Source: an alpha proteobacterium HIMB59
GTDB taxonomy: Bacteria > Pseudomonadota > Alphaproteobacteria > HIMB59
Assembly (NCBI GenBank): GCA_004321805.1
Contig: SGZV01000004.1
Location: 1 to 64,000 of the forward strand
Direction of reading: 5' to 3'
DNA: 64,000 bases
Position 1 is the first letter of the stretch. Each line of letters begins with the position of its first letter. This document shows, piece after piece, positions 16,666-25,424 of the stretch. The translations under genes and the position numbers were made by a program. The notes below the pieces were generated by a model that saw only the letters and a program-made list of their open reading frames with translations, was not told the DNA's origin and did no database searches.

Positions 16666-18603
16666 ATGGCAAAAGTAATTGGTATAGATTTAGGCACCAC
16701 AAACTCATGTGTGGCAATCATGGATGGTAAAAATCCAAAAGTTATTGAAAATTCTGAAGGTGCAAGAACGACACCTTCTGTAGTGGCATTCACTGAAAGC
16801 GAAAAGTTAATAGGACAATCAGCAAAAAGACAAGCTGTAACAAATCCAGAAAATACATTATATGCGGTTAAAAGATTTATAGGAAGAAACTTTGATGACG
16901 AGACAGTTCAAAGGGATCTTTCCTTATCCCCATTTAAAATTATTAAAGGAAATAGTGGTGATGCTTGGGTTGAAGCTCAAGGTGAAAAATATAGTCCAAG
17001 CCAAATATCAGCTTTTATTCTTCAAAAGATGAAAGAAACTGCTGAGGCGTATACAGGTGAAACAATCACCCAGGCAGTAATTACAGTTCCGGCATATTTT
17101 AATGATGCACAAAGGCAAGCTACAAAAGATGCTGGTAAAATTGCAGGTTTAGAAGTTTTAAGAATCATTAATGAGCCAACTGCTGCGTCACTTGCATATG
17201 GCCTTGATAAAAAGCAATCAGGTACTGTGGTTGTATATGATTTAGGTGGTGGAACATTTGATGTCTCTATTTTAGAAGTTGGCGACGGAGTTTTTGAAGT
17301 GAAATCTACCAATGGTGATACTCATCTAGGTGGAGAAGACTTCGACTTAAGAATTATTGATTTTCTAGCTGATGAATTTAAAAAAGAACAAGGTATTGAC
17401 CTAAAAAATGACAAGCTTGCTCTGCAACGTTTAAAAGAAGCTGCAGAAAAGGCAAAGATTGAACTATCCAGTTCTACCCAAACAGATGTGAATCTTCCTT
17501 TCATTACTGCAGATCAATCAGGTCCTAAACACTTAAATGTAAAACTTACACGAGCTAAATTAGAAGAACTCGTGGATGATCTATTACAAAAAACTATTGA
17601 ACCATGTAAAAAAGCCCTTAGTGATGCTGGCTTATCGGCATCTGATATTAATGATGTTATTTTAGTTGGCGGCATGACAAGAATGCCTAAAGTCACTGAA
17701 ATTGTTAAAAACTTTTTCGGTAAAGACCCAAGTAAGGGCGTTAATCCTGATGAGGTTGTTGCCATGGGAGCCGCAATACAAGCGGGTGTTCTTCAGGGTG
17801 ATGTTAAAGACGTCTTATTATTAGATGTCACTCCTCTTTCTCTTGGCATAGAAACACTTGGTGGAGTATTTACAAAACTCATTGAAAGAAATACGACTGT
17901 TCCAACTAAAAAGAGTCAAGTGTTCTCAACTGCTGAAGATAACCAAAATGCAGTAACAATTAGAGTTTTTCAAGGTGAGAGAGAGATGGCTGCTGATAAT
18001 AAATTGCTAGGCCAATTTGATTTAGTAGGAATTCCGCCAGCACCTAGAGGCACACCTCAAATCGAAGTTACCTTTGATATCGATGCGAATGGTATCGTAA
18101 ATGTTTCAGCAAAAGATAAATCTACAGGTAAAGAACAACAGATTAAAATTCAAGCATCTGGTGGCCTGTCTGATGATGAAATTGATAAAATGGTAAAAGA
18201 TGCCGAAGCTAATGCAGAGTCTGATAAGAAAAAAAGAGAAGAGGTCGATGTTAAAAATCAAGCTGACAGCTTAGTTTTCCAAGTCGAAAAAAATATTAAA
18301 GAGCACGGAGATAAAATTAGCCCTGAGGATAAGTCTAAGATAGAAACAGATTTAAATGATCTGAAAGAAGCAATTGAAAAAAATGATCTCGAATTAATTA
18401 AGGCAAAAACACAAGAATTAACTCAGTCATCAATGAAAATGGGTGAGGCAATGTATAAAGACCAACAAACAAACGCTGCGCCTGGTGCAGAAGGCGGTGA
18501 GCAATCTCAACCAAATGATGGAGCTGAAGCATCTAAAGAAGATGATGTGATTGATGCAGATTTTGAAGAAGTAGACGACGATAAAAAAGCAAGCGGACAA
18601 TAA
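16666..18603 (+). CDS. dnaK: Molecular chaperone DnaK (Hsp70)
   Basis: 645 aa, full-length Hsp70. Nucleotide-binding domain with [16 protein letters not shown] near the N-terminus, [13 protein letters not shown] (phosphate 2) and VGGMTRMP. The interdomain linker is [16 protein letters not shown]. The substrate-binding beta domain and helical lid end in an acidic tail with [14 protein letters not shown], typical of proteobacterial DnaK. Preceded by an RpoH-type promoter and followed by dnaJ after 23 bp. Confidence 0.99.
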   Translation: MAKVIGIDLGTTNSCVAIMDGKNPKVIENSEGARTTPSVVAFTESEKLIGQSAKRQAVTNPENTLYAVKRFIGRNFDDETVQRDLSLSPFKIIKGNSGDAWVEAQGEKYSPSQISAFILQKMKETAEAYTGETITQAVITVPAYFNDAQRQATKDAGKIAGLEVLRIINEPTAASLAYGLDKKQSGTVVVYDLGGGTFDVSILEVGDGVFEVKSTNGDTHLGGEDFDLRIIDFLADEFKKEQGIDLKNDKLALQRLKEAAEKAKIELSSSTQTDVNLPFITADQSGPKHLNVKLTRAKLEELVDDLLQKTIEPCKKALSDAGLSASDINDVILVGGMTRMPKVTEIVKNFFGKDPSKGVNPDEVVAMGAAIQAGVLQGDVKDVLLLDVTPLSLGIETLGGVFTKLIERNTTVPTKKSQVFSTAEDNQNAVTIRVFQGEREMAADNKLLGQFDLVGIPPAPRGTPQIEVTFDIDANGIVNVSAKDKSTGKEQQIKIQASGGLSDDEIDKMVKDAEANAESDKKKREEVDVKNQADSLVFQVEKNIKEHGDKISPEDKSKIETDLNDLKEAIEKNDLELIKAKTQELTQSSMKMGEAMYKDQQTNAAPGAEGGEQSQPNDGAEASKEDDVIDADFEEVDDDKKASGQ

Positions 18604-18626
18604 AACTTTAGTTTGCTGATATAGTT

Positions 18627-19706
18627 ATGGCTAATGATTTCTATGACACCCTCGGTATATCTCGCGATGCAAGCGACGCTGATATTAAGGGCGCTTATAG
18701 AAAACTAGCGATGAAATATCACCCTGATCGAAATCAGGGAGACTCCAACGCCGAACAAAAATTTAAAGATGTAAGTCAAGCTTATGAAATTTTAAAGGAT
18801 CCAAAAAAAAGGCAAACTTATGATCAGTTTGGCCATGCGGCTTTTGAACAAGGCGGAGGTGGCCAAGGTGGTTTTGGGCAACAGGGTTTTGGAGGGTTTT
18901 CTGATATATTTGAAGATATTTTTGGTGCATTTGGAGAGGGTGGCCAAAGAGAAACTCGCGGTGATGATTTACGTTATGACATTACTATTGACTTAGAAGA
19001 TGCTTTCCATGGAAAAAATATAGACGTTACTATACCAAAGATGGTTAATTGTCCTGAGCAACATAGCTATAAGAGCTGCTCTACCTGTGATGGCCATGGC
19101 AAAGTTAGGACACAAAGTGGGTTTTTTTCAATGGAAAGAACATGTGGCAGATGCGGTGGCACAGGACAAGAAATGAAAGGTCGTTGCTCAAAGTGCAGTA
19201 ATACCGGCCGAATAAAAAAAAATAAGAAACTTCAAATTAAAATTCCAGCAGGTGTTGAAACTGGAAACAGAATTCGAATGAGTGGAGAGGGCGAAGCAGG
19301 AGAGAGAGGCGGCTCCTATGGTGATCTATATGTTTTTATTAATATTAACAACCATAAGCTCTTTCAAAGAGAACGAGATAATATTATTTGTGATGTAGCC
19401 GTGCCTTTTACAACTGCAACTTTGGGTGGAAAGATAGAAGTACCAACAATAGACAGAAAAATGGTTAATATTTCTATACCAAAGGGAATGCAATCAGGTC
19501 ACAAACTAAGGGTAAAAGAAAAAGGTATGAGTATTTTGCGAACAAACCGCAGGGGAGATATGATAGTCAAAGTACATGCAGAAACACCTGTAAATCTTTC
19601 AAAAGATCAAGAAGCTCTGCTTAATCAGTTTAATGATAGTCTTACAAAAAAAAATTCGACTATGACAGAAGGATTTTTTGATAAAGTAAAAAAAATGTTT
19701 GGCTAA
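18627..19706 (+). CDS. dnaJ: Chaperone DnaJ with reduced zinc-binding domain
   Basis: Hsp40 co-chaperone of DnaK, 359 aa (E. coli 376). J domain 1-70 with HPD at 32-34; Gly/Phe-rich linker 75-107; cysteine-rich domain 141-196; two C-terminal beta domains. The cysteine domain normally has four CxxCxGxG repeats. Here repeats 2, 3 and 4 survive (C151/C154, C173/C176, C187/C190), but repeat 1 is reduced to NCPEQH with a single cysteine (C142) plus H146, and the spacer to repeat 2 is shortened. Zinc site 1, built from repeats 1 and 4, is therefore altered, perhaps to a Cys-His-Cys-Cys site. Its stop overlaps the MGMT start by 1 nt. Confidence 0.96.
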   Translation: MANDFYDTLGISRDASDADIKGAYRKLAMKYHPDRNQGDSNAEQKFKDVSQAYEILKDPKKRQTYDQFGHAAFEQGGGGQGGFGQQGFGGFSDIFEDIFGAFGEGGQRETRGDDLRYDITIDLEDAFHGKNIDVTIPKMVNCPEQHSYKSCSTCDGHGKVRTQSGFFSMERTCGRCGGTGQEMKGRCSKCSNTGRIKKNKKLQIKIPAGVETGNRIRMSGEGEAGERGGSYGDLYVFININNHKLFQRERDNIICDVAVPFTTATLGGKIEVPTIDRKMVNISIPKGMQSGHKLRVKEKGMSILRTNRRGDMIVKVHAETPVNLSKDQEALLNQFNDSLTKKNSTMTEGFFDKVKKMFG

Positions 19707-20218
19707 TGCAATATCATTTCGATATTGCTAAAACAGATTTTGGAAAATTTTTTATACTTGATAGTAGAAAAGGTCTACATTTTATTTTAAAAAATACTGA
19801 TAAAAGAGTTCCCGTTTTAAAAAGCATCTACAAACCTCAAAAAAAATTATTTAATGGAATAATTTTAGAAAATTTCATCAATGCGACCTTAGGAAAGTCG
19901 ACATCTTTAATGCCAAAAATTGTATTTTTAGTGGGTACAAATTTACAAAAAAAGGTGTGGGCCTATTTGCGAAAAATTCCTAAAGGAAAGAAAATCTCAT
20001 ATTCTGAACTGGCGATTAAAATTTCTAAAAAAAATGCTGTTCGAGCAATTGCATCTGCGGTTGGTAAAAACCCCGTTGCTGTGATCATACCGTGTCACCG
20101 AATTATCTGTAAAGACGGTTCACTCGGGGGATATGCATGGGGATTAAAAATGAAGTCAGGACTACTAGATGTTGAGGTAGGTGGAATGGCTGACTCGATA
20201 TATAGAGGAGGAAAGTGA
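19706..20218 (+). CDS. Methylated-DNA-protein-cysteine methyltransferase
   Basis: Suicide repair protein that removes alkyl groups from O6-alkylguanine, 170 aa, Ogt/Ada-C class. The DNA-binding helix region holds VRAIASAVGKNP with the arginine finger R113; the active site is IPCHR (C130); GGYAWGL follows. The last 16 residues (from about 155, VEVGGMADSIYRGGK) are not a family feature and are encoded by an unusually G-rich segment that continues past the stop, so the C-terminus may overlap a separate element. Coupled to dnaJ by a 1-nt overlap. Confidence 0.9.
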   Translation: MQYHFDIAKTDFGKFFILDSRKGLHFILKNTDKRVPVLKSIYKPQKKLFNGIILENFINATLGKSTSLMPKIVFLVGTNLQKKVWAYLRKIPKGKKISYSELAIKISKKNAVRAIASAVGKNPVAVIIPCHRIICKDGSLGGYAWGLKMKSGLLDVEVGGMADSIYRGGK

Positions 20219-20260
20219 AACACCGAATCAGCCCCCGCATGAATGCTAATTGCACCTTAA
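20166..20260 (+). other. GC-rich segment with hairpin, possible structured RNA
   Basis: About 95 bp with visibly more G+C than the flanks, spanning the atypical 3' end of the MGMT gene and the gap before the GPH transporter. GGCTGA at 20188-20193 pairs perfectly with TCAGCC at 20228-20233, enclosing GAGGAGGAAAGTG (20205-20217). The same GAGGAGGAA core occurs in the leader hairpin of the FMN dehydrogenase gene (minus strand, 24521-24531). In very AT-rich genomes such islands are often structured RNAs. The loop contains GAAACACCGAA, which recalls the glycine riboswitch, but the CTCTCAGG partner is missing. Function unknown. Confidence 0.3.
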
Positions 20261-20309
20261 TTAATATTTACTATTAGTCAAAGTTGTGCCAAGTTCCAAA
20301 GTCCCCAAT

Positions 20310-21581
20310 ATGAGCATAAAATCAATTTTTGCCTATAGTTTTCAGTCATTTTATCTAGCTGGAAGCTTTTTACTTTTATTCATTTTTTTACCTAGTTTTT
20401 ACAATTTATCTCTTGGTTTTGCTTTAAGTACTCTTGGATTAATTATACTAGTATCAAGATTTTTTGATGTTTTTTCCGATATTTATATTGGCTATCAGAC
20501 AGAAAGGAGAATTATATATAATAAATCAAAAAAAAAACAAATTCAATTTGGGGTTTTAATTTTTATTTTTTCTTTAATTGGATTGTACGTAGTACAACCT
20601 TCAAACATTTATCTATTTATCTTCTATTACAACTTAGCTTTGATAAGTTACTCAATTGCAATTATTCCTTACGACTCTATTGTAATTGATCAAAAAAAAA
20701 CCCTCAGTAAGAGATTTCATTTAGCAACGATAAAAGAGATATTTACTATTTCAGGTGTTATCAGTGCTTTAGTATTTCCAACAGCAATTTCAAAAATATT
20801 ATCTGTTGATCTATTAAGTCCACAAGTCATAAAGCTTACGGGTCTTTTTATGATAATTATTTCAATCATAGGAATTATATTTTTTCATTTTTTTTTTCAC
20901 GAGGATAATCAATATCAGTCTAAATCAGTATCCATAAAAAAAATTAAATCTTTCATTTACAAAAATAAAAAAATTACTTTATTCGCAATAATTACATTCT
21001 TCAATTTGTTAGCTAATAATTTTACTGCTAACCTTTTTATCATTTTCGTATCTACTCATTTGGGCCTACCTAATTATGCGGGTTTATTTTTAATTTTATA
21101 TTTTGTGGTAACGCTAATTGCTACCCCATTTTGGTATAAGATTGGAAAATCATATAAAAATATGTTTCTACTACAAATAGGAACTTTAATTACCATGATC
21201 GGTTTCTCTCCAGTTTTGTTCATAAATTCTCAAAATTGGGAATTATACTTAGTTGTAATCTTGATAACTGGTATAGGGGTTGGTATCGATCTTATTATCC
21301 CTCAAGTTGAATTAGCTGACATACTCGACGATAACAAAGATAATCGGTTGTCTCAAATTTTTACCGCTTTTTTTTCAATTGTAAGAAAAGCTGCTATCGG
21401 AATAGCTGGAGGTATATCACTTGCTGGATATGGATATCTTGAAAAAATTGAATATTCTTTACACCCTTTAATACCAAATATAATGATATTTTACTTCTTT
21501 ATCCCTATCATTATTAAATTGATCGTATTATTGCTTGTGATGAGTTATAGAAGTAAGTTCGATGTCATTATCAAGTCCTAA
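20310..21581 (+). CDS. GPH/MFS-family sugar:cation symporter-like transporter
   Basis: Inner-membrane transporter, about 423 aa with roughly 12 hydrophobic helices. The opening IFAYSFQSFYLAGS, LVSRFFDVFSDIYIGYQTER and NFTANLFIIFVSTHLGLPNYAG segments match the glycoside-pentoside-hexuronide symporter branch of the major facilitator superfamily. ATG 20310 is preferred because GPH proteins begin just before the first helix; an in-frame GTG at 20286 would add eight residues. The substrate cannot be told. Overlaps the following transporter by 20 nt, so they are probably co-expressed. Confidence 0.78.
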   Translation: MSIKSIFAYSFQSFYLAGSFLLLFIFLPSFYNLSLGFALSTLGLIILVSRFFDVFSDIYIGYQTERRIIYNKSKKKQIQFGVLIFIFSLIGLYVVQPSNIYLFIFYYNLALISYSIAIIPYDSIVIDQKKTLSKRFHLATIKEIFTISGVISALVFPTAISKILSVDLLSPQVIKLTGLFMIIISIIGIIFFHFFFHEDNQYQSKSVSIKKIKSFIYKNKKITLFAIITFFNLLANNFTANLFIIFVSTHLGLPNYAGLFLILYFVVTLIATPFWYKIGKSYKNMFLLQIGTLITMIGFSPVLFINSQNWELYLVVILITGIGVGIDLIIPQVELADILDDNKDNRLSQIFTAFFSIVRKAAIGIAGGISLAGYGYLEKIEYSLHPLIPNIMIFYFFIPIIIKLIVLLLVMSYRSKFDVIIKS

Positions 21582-22434
21582 AAAACACCTCATTTATATT
21601 CTTGGAACGTTTGCTTTTTTTCTCTTTACAATCGCTGACACTATTATCAAGCTTATTGGCAATCTTTATAAAGACACTGTCATTTTTACTATCGCAAGTT
21701 TTTCCGCAATAATCCCGGTTTTAATTTACCTATTATATAGGAGAAGCTTGCAAGAAATTAAAACTTCAAATTATAAATTACATATCGTTAGGGGAATATT
21801 AATGACACTAACATACTATTTTATTGTTAAAGGTATCATTATTCTTCCATTGTCCATAGCTTATCCAATCATTTTATCTGCTCCTGTCCTTTTATCTCTT
21901 CTTGGAATATTAATTTTAAAAGAAAAAGTTTATTTATCTAAGATTATTTCATTAGCTATTGCGATGTTTGCAGTTTTTCTAGTTTCTGGTTTTAGTTTGA
22001 ATCAAGGTTTTGATCCTATGGGCGTTTTATTTTTGGTCGTTGGTGTTATAAGTGTTGCTTGCTTAGATTTTTCAGTAAGAGTTTATGGGAAATCTGAGCG
22101 AACTATGGCTCTCACATTTTATTCAATGTTAATAACAGGGTTTATTTTTTTACTTTTTTCTTTTAATTATTTTAGCCAAGTTCATATAAAAGATTTTTCA
22201 ATTATGGTTATTGCTGGCTTAATTGATGGTGTTGCTATGATGATTTTAATTTATTCTTTGCGGAGAATAGAAGCTTCTTTTTTTAGTATTACACATTATT
22301 CACAAATTATATTTGGGATACTCATCAGTATTTTTATTTTCAATCATTATCCTTCAATAATTGAAATTTTGGGAGCCATCTTAATCATTATATCTGGATA
22401 CTTAATTTACTCTAAACTTAAGAATTTAAATTGA
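21562..22434 (+). CDS. EamA (DMT superfamily) transporter
   Basis: 290 aa, about ten transmembrane helices in two EamA repeats (about 8-140 and 150-288). The first repeat has the typical HIVRGILMTLTYYFIVKGII and APVLLSLLGILILKEKV segments, the second SLRRIEASFFSITHYSQIIF and ILGAILIIISGYLIY. Metabolite exporter or importer of unknown substrate. Starts inside the end of the GPH transporter gene; its 3' end overlaps the convergent DUF4864 gene by 9 nt. Confidence 0.85.
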   Translation: MSLSSPKKHLIYILGTFAFFLFTIADTIIKLIGNLYKDTVIFTIASFSAIIPVLIYLLYRRSLQEIKTSNYKLHIVRGILMTLTYYFIVKGIIILPLSIAYPIILSAPVLLSLLGILILKEKVYLSKIISLAIAMFAVFLVSGFSLNQGFDPMGVLFLVVGVISVACLDFSVRVYGKSERTMALTFYSMLITGFIFLLFSFNYFSQVHIKDFSIMVIAGLIDGVAMMILIYSLRRIEASFFSITHYSQIIFGILISIFIFNHYPSIIEILGAILIIISGYLIYSKLKNLN

Positions 22435-22851
22435 CTCTTGTTGCATAGGATATACCGCACAGCCTGAAATTTTCCATTCATTATTATCTTTAACCAGCGA
22501 ATAGGTCGCTAAGTAAGATAAGTTTGATTGAGAAATAATTTGTAATTGGTGATATATGGAACCTTCAAAATGCTTTGCATTTAAAAAGTAGTATTGTTTT
22601 GGGTTATAAACAGGCTCATAGTAGTTCTCTACCATGTTCATAAAGGCAAGGGGATTATCAAATCTTAATTTGATCATTGGTGCCGCATATGAAAATGCTT
22701 TCTCAGCATCTTTGTCAATAAACGCCTGAATTTGACTTTTGATTATATTTTCTGTTTCAAATAAATCTTGTTCTATTATATCTTTGGCATTTGTTAAACT
22801 ATGAGCAAATAAAATCGTACATAGTAAAAAGATAAATTTATATGATCTCAT
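22426..22851 (-). CDS. DUF4864 domain secreted protein
   Basis: 141 aa from ATG 22851, which places a signal peptide (MRSYKFIFLLCTILFAHSL) at the very N-terminus; a start 27 nt upstream is possible but less natural. The mature part matches the DUF4864 pattern: IIKSQIQAFIDKDAEKAFSY, FMNMVENYYEPVYNP and a closing W-K-I-S-G-C. A small export-directed domain resembling SnoaL/NTF2-like proteins, common in Alphaproteobacteria; function unknown. Divergent from the TPR gene. Confidence 0.75.
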   Translation of the reverse strand: MRSYKFIFLLCTILFAHSLTNAKDIIEQDLFETENIIKSQIQAFIDKDAEKAFSYAAPMIKLRFDNPLAFMNMVENYYEPVYNPKQYYFLNAKHFEGSIYHQLQIISQSNLSYLATYSLVKDNNEWKISGCAVYPMQQESI

Positions 22852-22881
22852 ATTATTTATAAGATAAAGGAACAGCATTAG

Positions 22882-23427
22882 ATGATAAAAATTATTATTT
22901 TCATACTCCTTAGCTTCATTTCTGTGAATAAAGTTTTTTCAGATCAAAATAGTCCAAAATTAGAAGGACTTTTTGAAGATTTATATAATGTTGATGATAT
23001 TGTCTTGCAAAACAAAATTGTTGGTGAAATCTGGAAAGAATGGATGGAGGTAGACAATCCTGAAATAGAAAAGATAATGAATTCAATACCTTATTTCTTT
23101 CAAACTCAAAAATATGAAGAAGCTATTGAGGCTTTAAATTATGTAATAGAAATTAATCCTAATTATTCCGAGGGATATAATAAAAGAGCAACATTTTATT
23201 TTATGATGGGCGATTATGAAAAATCCATGCAGGATATTGAAACTACTCTTCTTTTAGAGCCCAGACATTTTGGTGCTCTTGATGGAATGAGTAGAATTCT
23301 GATTTTTTTTGGAAAATTCAACCAAGCGTTACAAGTTTATGATGAGATGAAAAAGTTAATGCCAAATGATGTAACACTAGACATGAAAATAGATAGATTG
23401 AACAATTTGATGTTTGATGATGCTTAG
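22882..23427 (+). CDS. Secreted tetratricopeptide-repeat protein
   Basis: 181 aa. Signal peptide about 1-20 (hydrophobic IIIFILLSFISV). Two or three TPR units from about 72 to 170: KYEEAIEALNYVIEINPNYS, GYNKRATFYFMMGDYEKSMQ and FGALDGMSRILIFFGKFNQA show the canonical W/L-G-Y-A-F-A-P spacing. The start ATG 22882 follows AAAGGAA. Probably a periplasmic scaffold or adaptor; partner unknown. Overlaps the end of the convergent FMN-dehydrogenase gene by 4 nt. Confidence 0.8.
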   Translation: MIKIIIFILLSFISVNKVFSDQNSPKLEGLFEDLYNVDDIVLQNKIVGEIWKEWMEVDNPEIEKIMNSIPYFFQTQKYEEAIEALNYVIEINPNYSEGYNKRATFYFMMGDYEKSMQDIETTLLLEPRHFGALDGMSRILIFFGKFNQALQVYDEMKKLMPNDVTLDMKIDRLNNLMFDDA

Positions 23428-24500
23428 TTTTCTCGAACAAGATCTCGAGTAATTTCAGTAATATTTTTAGATCCTGATAAAATCATAGACTCAATAAGTT
23501 CATTTATGAGAATTTGTAATACTATTTCCACACCCTTTTGGCCATCGTAATTTAAACCCCAAAGAATTGGTCTTCCAATTTGAATTGCATTAGCCCCAAG
23601 AGCAAGTGACTTTAAAACATCAGTTCCTCTTCGTATTCCGCCATCTACAATTAAGAGAGCCTTAGTGCCAATTTCTTTTCTAATTGGCTCTACCTGTTTT
23701 AATGTTGAGGTTGCAGTATCAAGTTGTCTGCCTCCATGATTGGAAATAATAATTCCATCAGCTTTATTTTCAAGACATTGAGCAGCATCATCTGGACGAA
23801 GAATTCCTTTTACTAGAACAGGAAGATCAGCTGTTTCTTTAATCCAATGTATAATCTCAAATGTTAATGTTTTATCAAATAACAATTCATTATGCATATT
23901 CATTGATGACCCTTCATGATCACTAAACTTTTCAAAAACAGTCCCTTTGAAATTTCCTAAACTTAAGTTCTCAGGCATCTTAAATTTATTTCTTTCATCA
24001 TTTTCTCGAGTTCCTAATTGTGGAGCATCTGCAGTAAATACAATTGCTTTAAAACCGAATTTTTTTGCTTTTTTTAACATTGCTTCAGTTATTGATCTGT
24101 CTTTAGCAAAGTATAATTGAAAAAATAAATTATTATTATATGTACTTACTTCATCTATGGCATAATTTGAACTCGTGCTTAAGGTCATTGCACAACCGAA
24201 TTTTTCAGCTGCAGCAGCGGAAGCTAGTTCGCCTTTTTGATGTGCCATTTGTTGCATTGCTATAGGGCCTAAAATGATAGGGTTACGTAATTGTAAATCT
24301 AATATATTTATGGATGTATCAATATCGGATACATTGCGTAATAGTTTTGGCAGTAATTCATAATTATTAAATATATCTCTATTTTTTTTTAAAGTAATTT
24401 CATCTCTTGCCCCAGATTGATAATAATCCAAAATGGCTTTTGGCATTTTTTTTTCAAAGATTTTTTGTAAATCAAAAAGATTGACTATCTTATCAGACAT
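23424..24500 (-). CDS. FMN-dependent alpha-hydroxy acid dehydrogenase/oxidase
   Basis: 358 aa TIM-barrel flavoenzyme of the lactate dehydrogenase (LldD), glycolate oxidase and lactate oxidase family, oxidising an L-2-hydroxy acid. Family features: YYQSGARDE near 27-35, the FMN-binding PIMLGPIA-like strand (NPIILGPIAMQQMAH), QLYFAKDRS, the catalytic-His motif SNHGGRQLD, and the flavin phosphate loop DGGIRRGTDVLKSLALGA with GRP. No transport signal. The exact substrate (lactate, glycolate, mandelate or other) cannot be assigned. The translation start lies 9 nt after a GC-rich hairpin that contains the likely ribosome binding site. Confidence 0.9.
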   Translation of the reverse strand: MSDKIVNLFDLQKIFEKKMPKAILDYYQSGARDEITLKKNRDIFNNYELLPKLLRNVSDIDTSINILDLQLRNPIILGPIAMQQMAHQKGELASAAAAEKFGCAMTLSTSSNYAIDEVSTYNNNLFFQLYFAKDRSITEAMLKKAKKFGFKAIVFTADAPQLGTRENDERNKFKMPENLSLGNFKGTVFEKFSDHEGSSMNMHNELLFDKTLTFEIIHWIKETADLPVLVKGILRPDDAAQCLENKADGIIISNHGGRQLDTATSTLKQVEPIRKEIGTKALLIVDGGIRRGTDVLKSLALGANAIQIGRPILWGLNYDGQKGVEIVLQILINELIESMILSGSKNITEITRDLVREN

Positions 24501-24508
24501 TGAAAACA

Positions 24509-24559
24509 GCCCCTTGCCACCTTCCTCCTCGACAAAGTCTCAACCCAAGCGGCTAGGGG
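24509..24559 (-). promoter_or_regulatory. Leader hairpin upstream of the FMN-dehydrogenase gene, candidate cis-regulatory RNA
   Basis: Read on the minus strand, CCCCTAGCC (24559-24551) can pair with GGCAAGGGG (24518-24510): eight of nine positions form a strong GC-rich stem around a 32-nt internal region containing GAGGAGGAAGG. The 3' arm includes AAGGGG, the only purine-rich stretch at ribosome-binding distance from the ATG at 24500, so closing the stem would hide it. The segment is visibly GC-rich against a flank of nearly pure A+T. I recognise no known riboswitch class. It could also act on the plus strand ahead of the TSUP gene. Confidence 0.4.
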
Positions 24560-24633
24560 AAAGACATACTATTTTAATTTGAGATCATATGAAATAGATT
24601 TTTAATAAATTAAAAGCCTATAAAATAAAATGT

Positions 24634-25386
24634 ATGTTTTTCAATGAATATTCTCTATTCATTTTAACATATATTTTCATTGTCTATCTCTTTTGTGGCA
24701 TCATTAAAGGTACTATAGGGTTTGGTATGCCAACTGTTTCAATATCTCTGTTGGTCTTCTTTATAGATATCAAAATAATAATAGCCTTAATCCTTATCCC
24801 GACAATTGTTGTTAATATTTATCAATTAAGCAGAGGGGGCAATCTTATAATAATTTTAAAGGAAACAAAATTTTTTTTACTTTTCTCAACAATGTTTATT
24901 TTTCCTGGGACATATTTATTAAACATTATTAATTCTCAATATATAATTTTATTTATTGCGTTTGTTTTATTTATAAATTCACTATTATTTTTAACGAACA
25001 GAACATACATTTTACCTAAGTATAAATCTCCATTTACACAAAGCATAATAGGAGCAATTAATGGTGTTATTATCGGCATGACTAGTATATACACCATGCC
25101 TTTAATATTTTTATTACAATCATTTAAATACAACAAAAATACAACTGTTCAATTTTTAGGGATTGCATTTTTTTTATATCCAATAGCGCAAATGGTTTCT
25201 TTTGCTAATTTTAGTTTGATCTCTCTAGATATTATTAAAACTTCTTTAATACTATTAATACCGATCTTTTTTGGTCTATTTATTGGTCAAAAAATAAGAA
25301 GAAGAATTTCTGAAACATTATTTCAGAAGTTCTTTTATTGCATGTTGCTTGTGATGAGCTTCATTATTATTATCTCATTGATTTAA
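24634..25386 (+). CDS. TSUP family (TauE/SafE) permease
   Basis: 250 aa integral membrane protein with about eight helices. The N-terminal half repeats YLFCGIIKGTIGFGMPTVSI and the C-terminal half GAINGVIIGMTSIYTMPLIF, the internal repeat typical of TauE/SafE sulfite or sulfoacetate exporters. Followed after 38 bp by the transsulfuration pair, which suggests sulfur-anion or organosulfur export (inference). A second TSUP gene at 33633 belongs to a persulfide operon. Confidence 0.85.
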   Translation: MFFNEYSLFILTYIFIVYLFCGIIKGTIGFGMPTVSISLLVFFIDIKIIIALILIPTIVVNIYQLSRGGNLIIILKETKFFLLFSTMFIFPGTYLLNIINSQYIILFIAFVLFINSLLFLTNRTYILPKYKSPFTQSIIGAINGVIIGMTSIYTMPLIFLLQSFKYNKNTTVQFLGIAFFLYPIAQMVSFANFSLISLDIIKTSLILLIPIFFGLFIGQKIRRRISETLFQKFFYCMLLVMSFIIIISLI

Positions 25387-25424
25387 TTATTTTAATCAAT
25401 TCGTAATAGTTTATAAGGATAAGT

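Noticed and set aside
20188-20240. Glycine riboswitch, suggested by GAGGAG and GAAACACCGAA
   Set aside because: The essential partner CTCTCAGG and the conserved P1/P3 spacing are missing; only two short words match.
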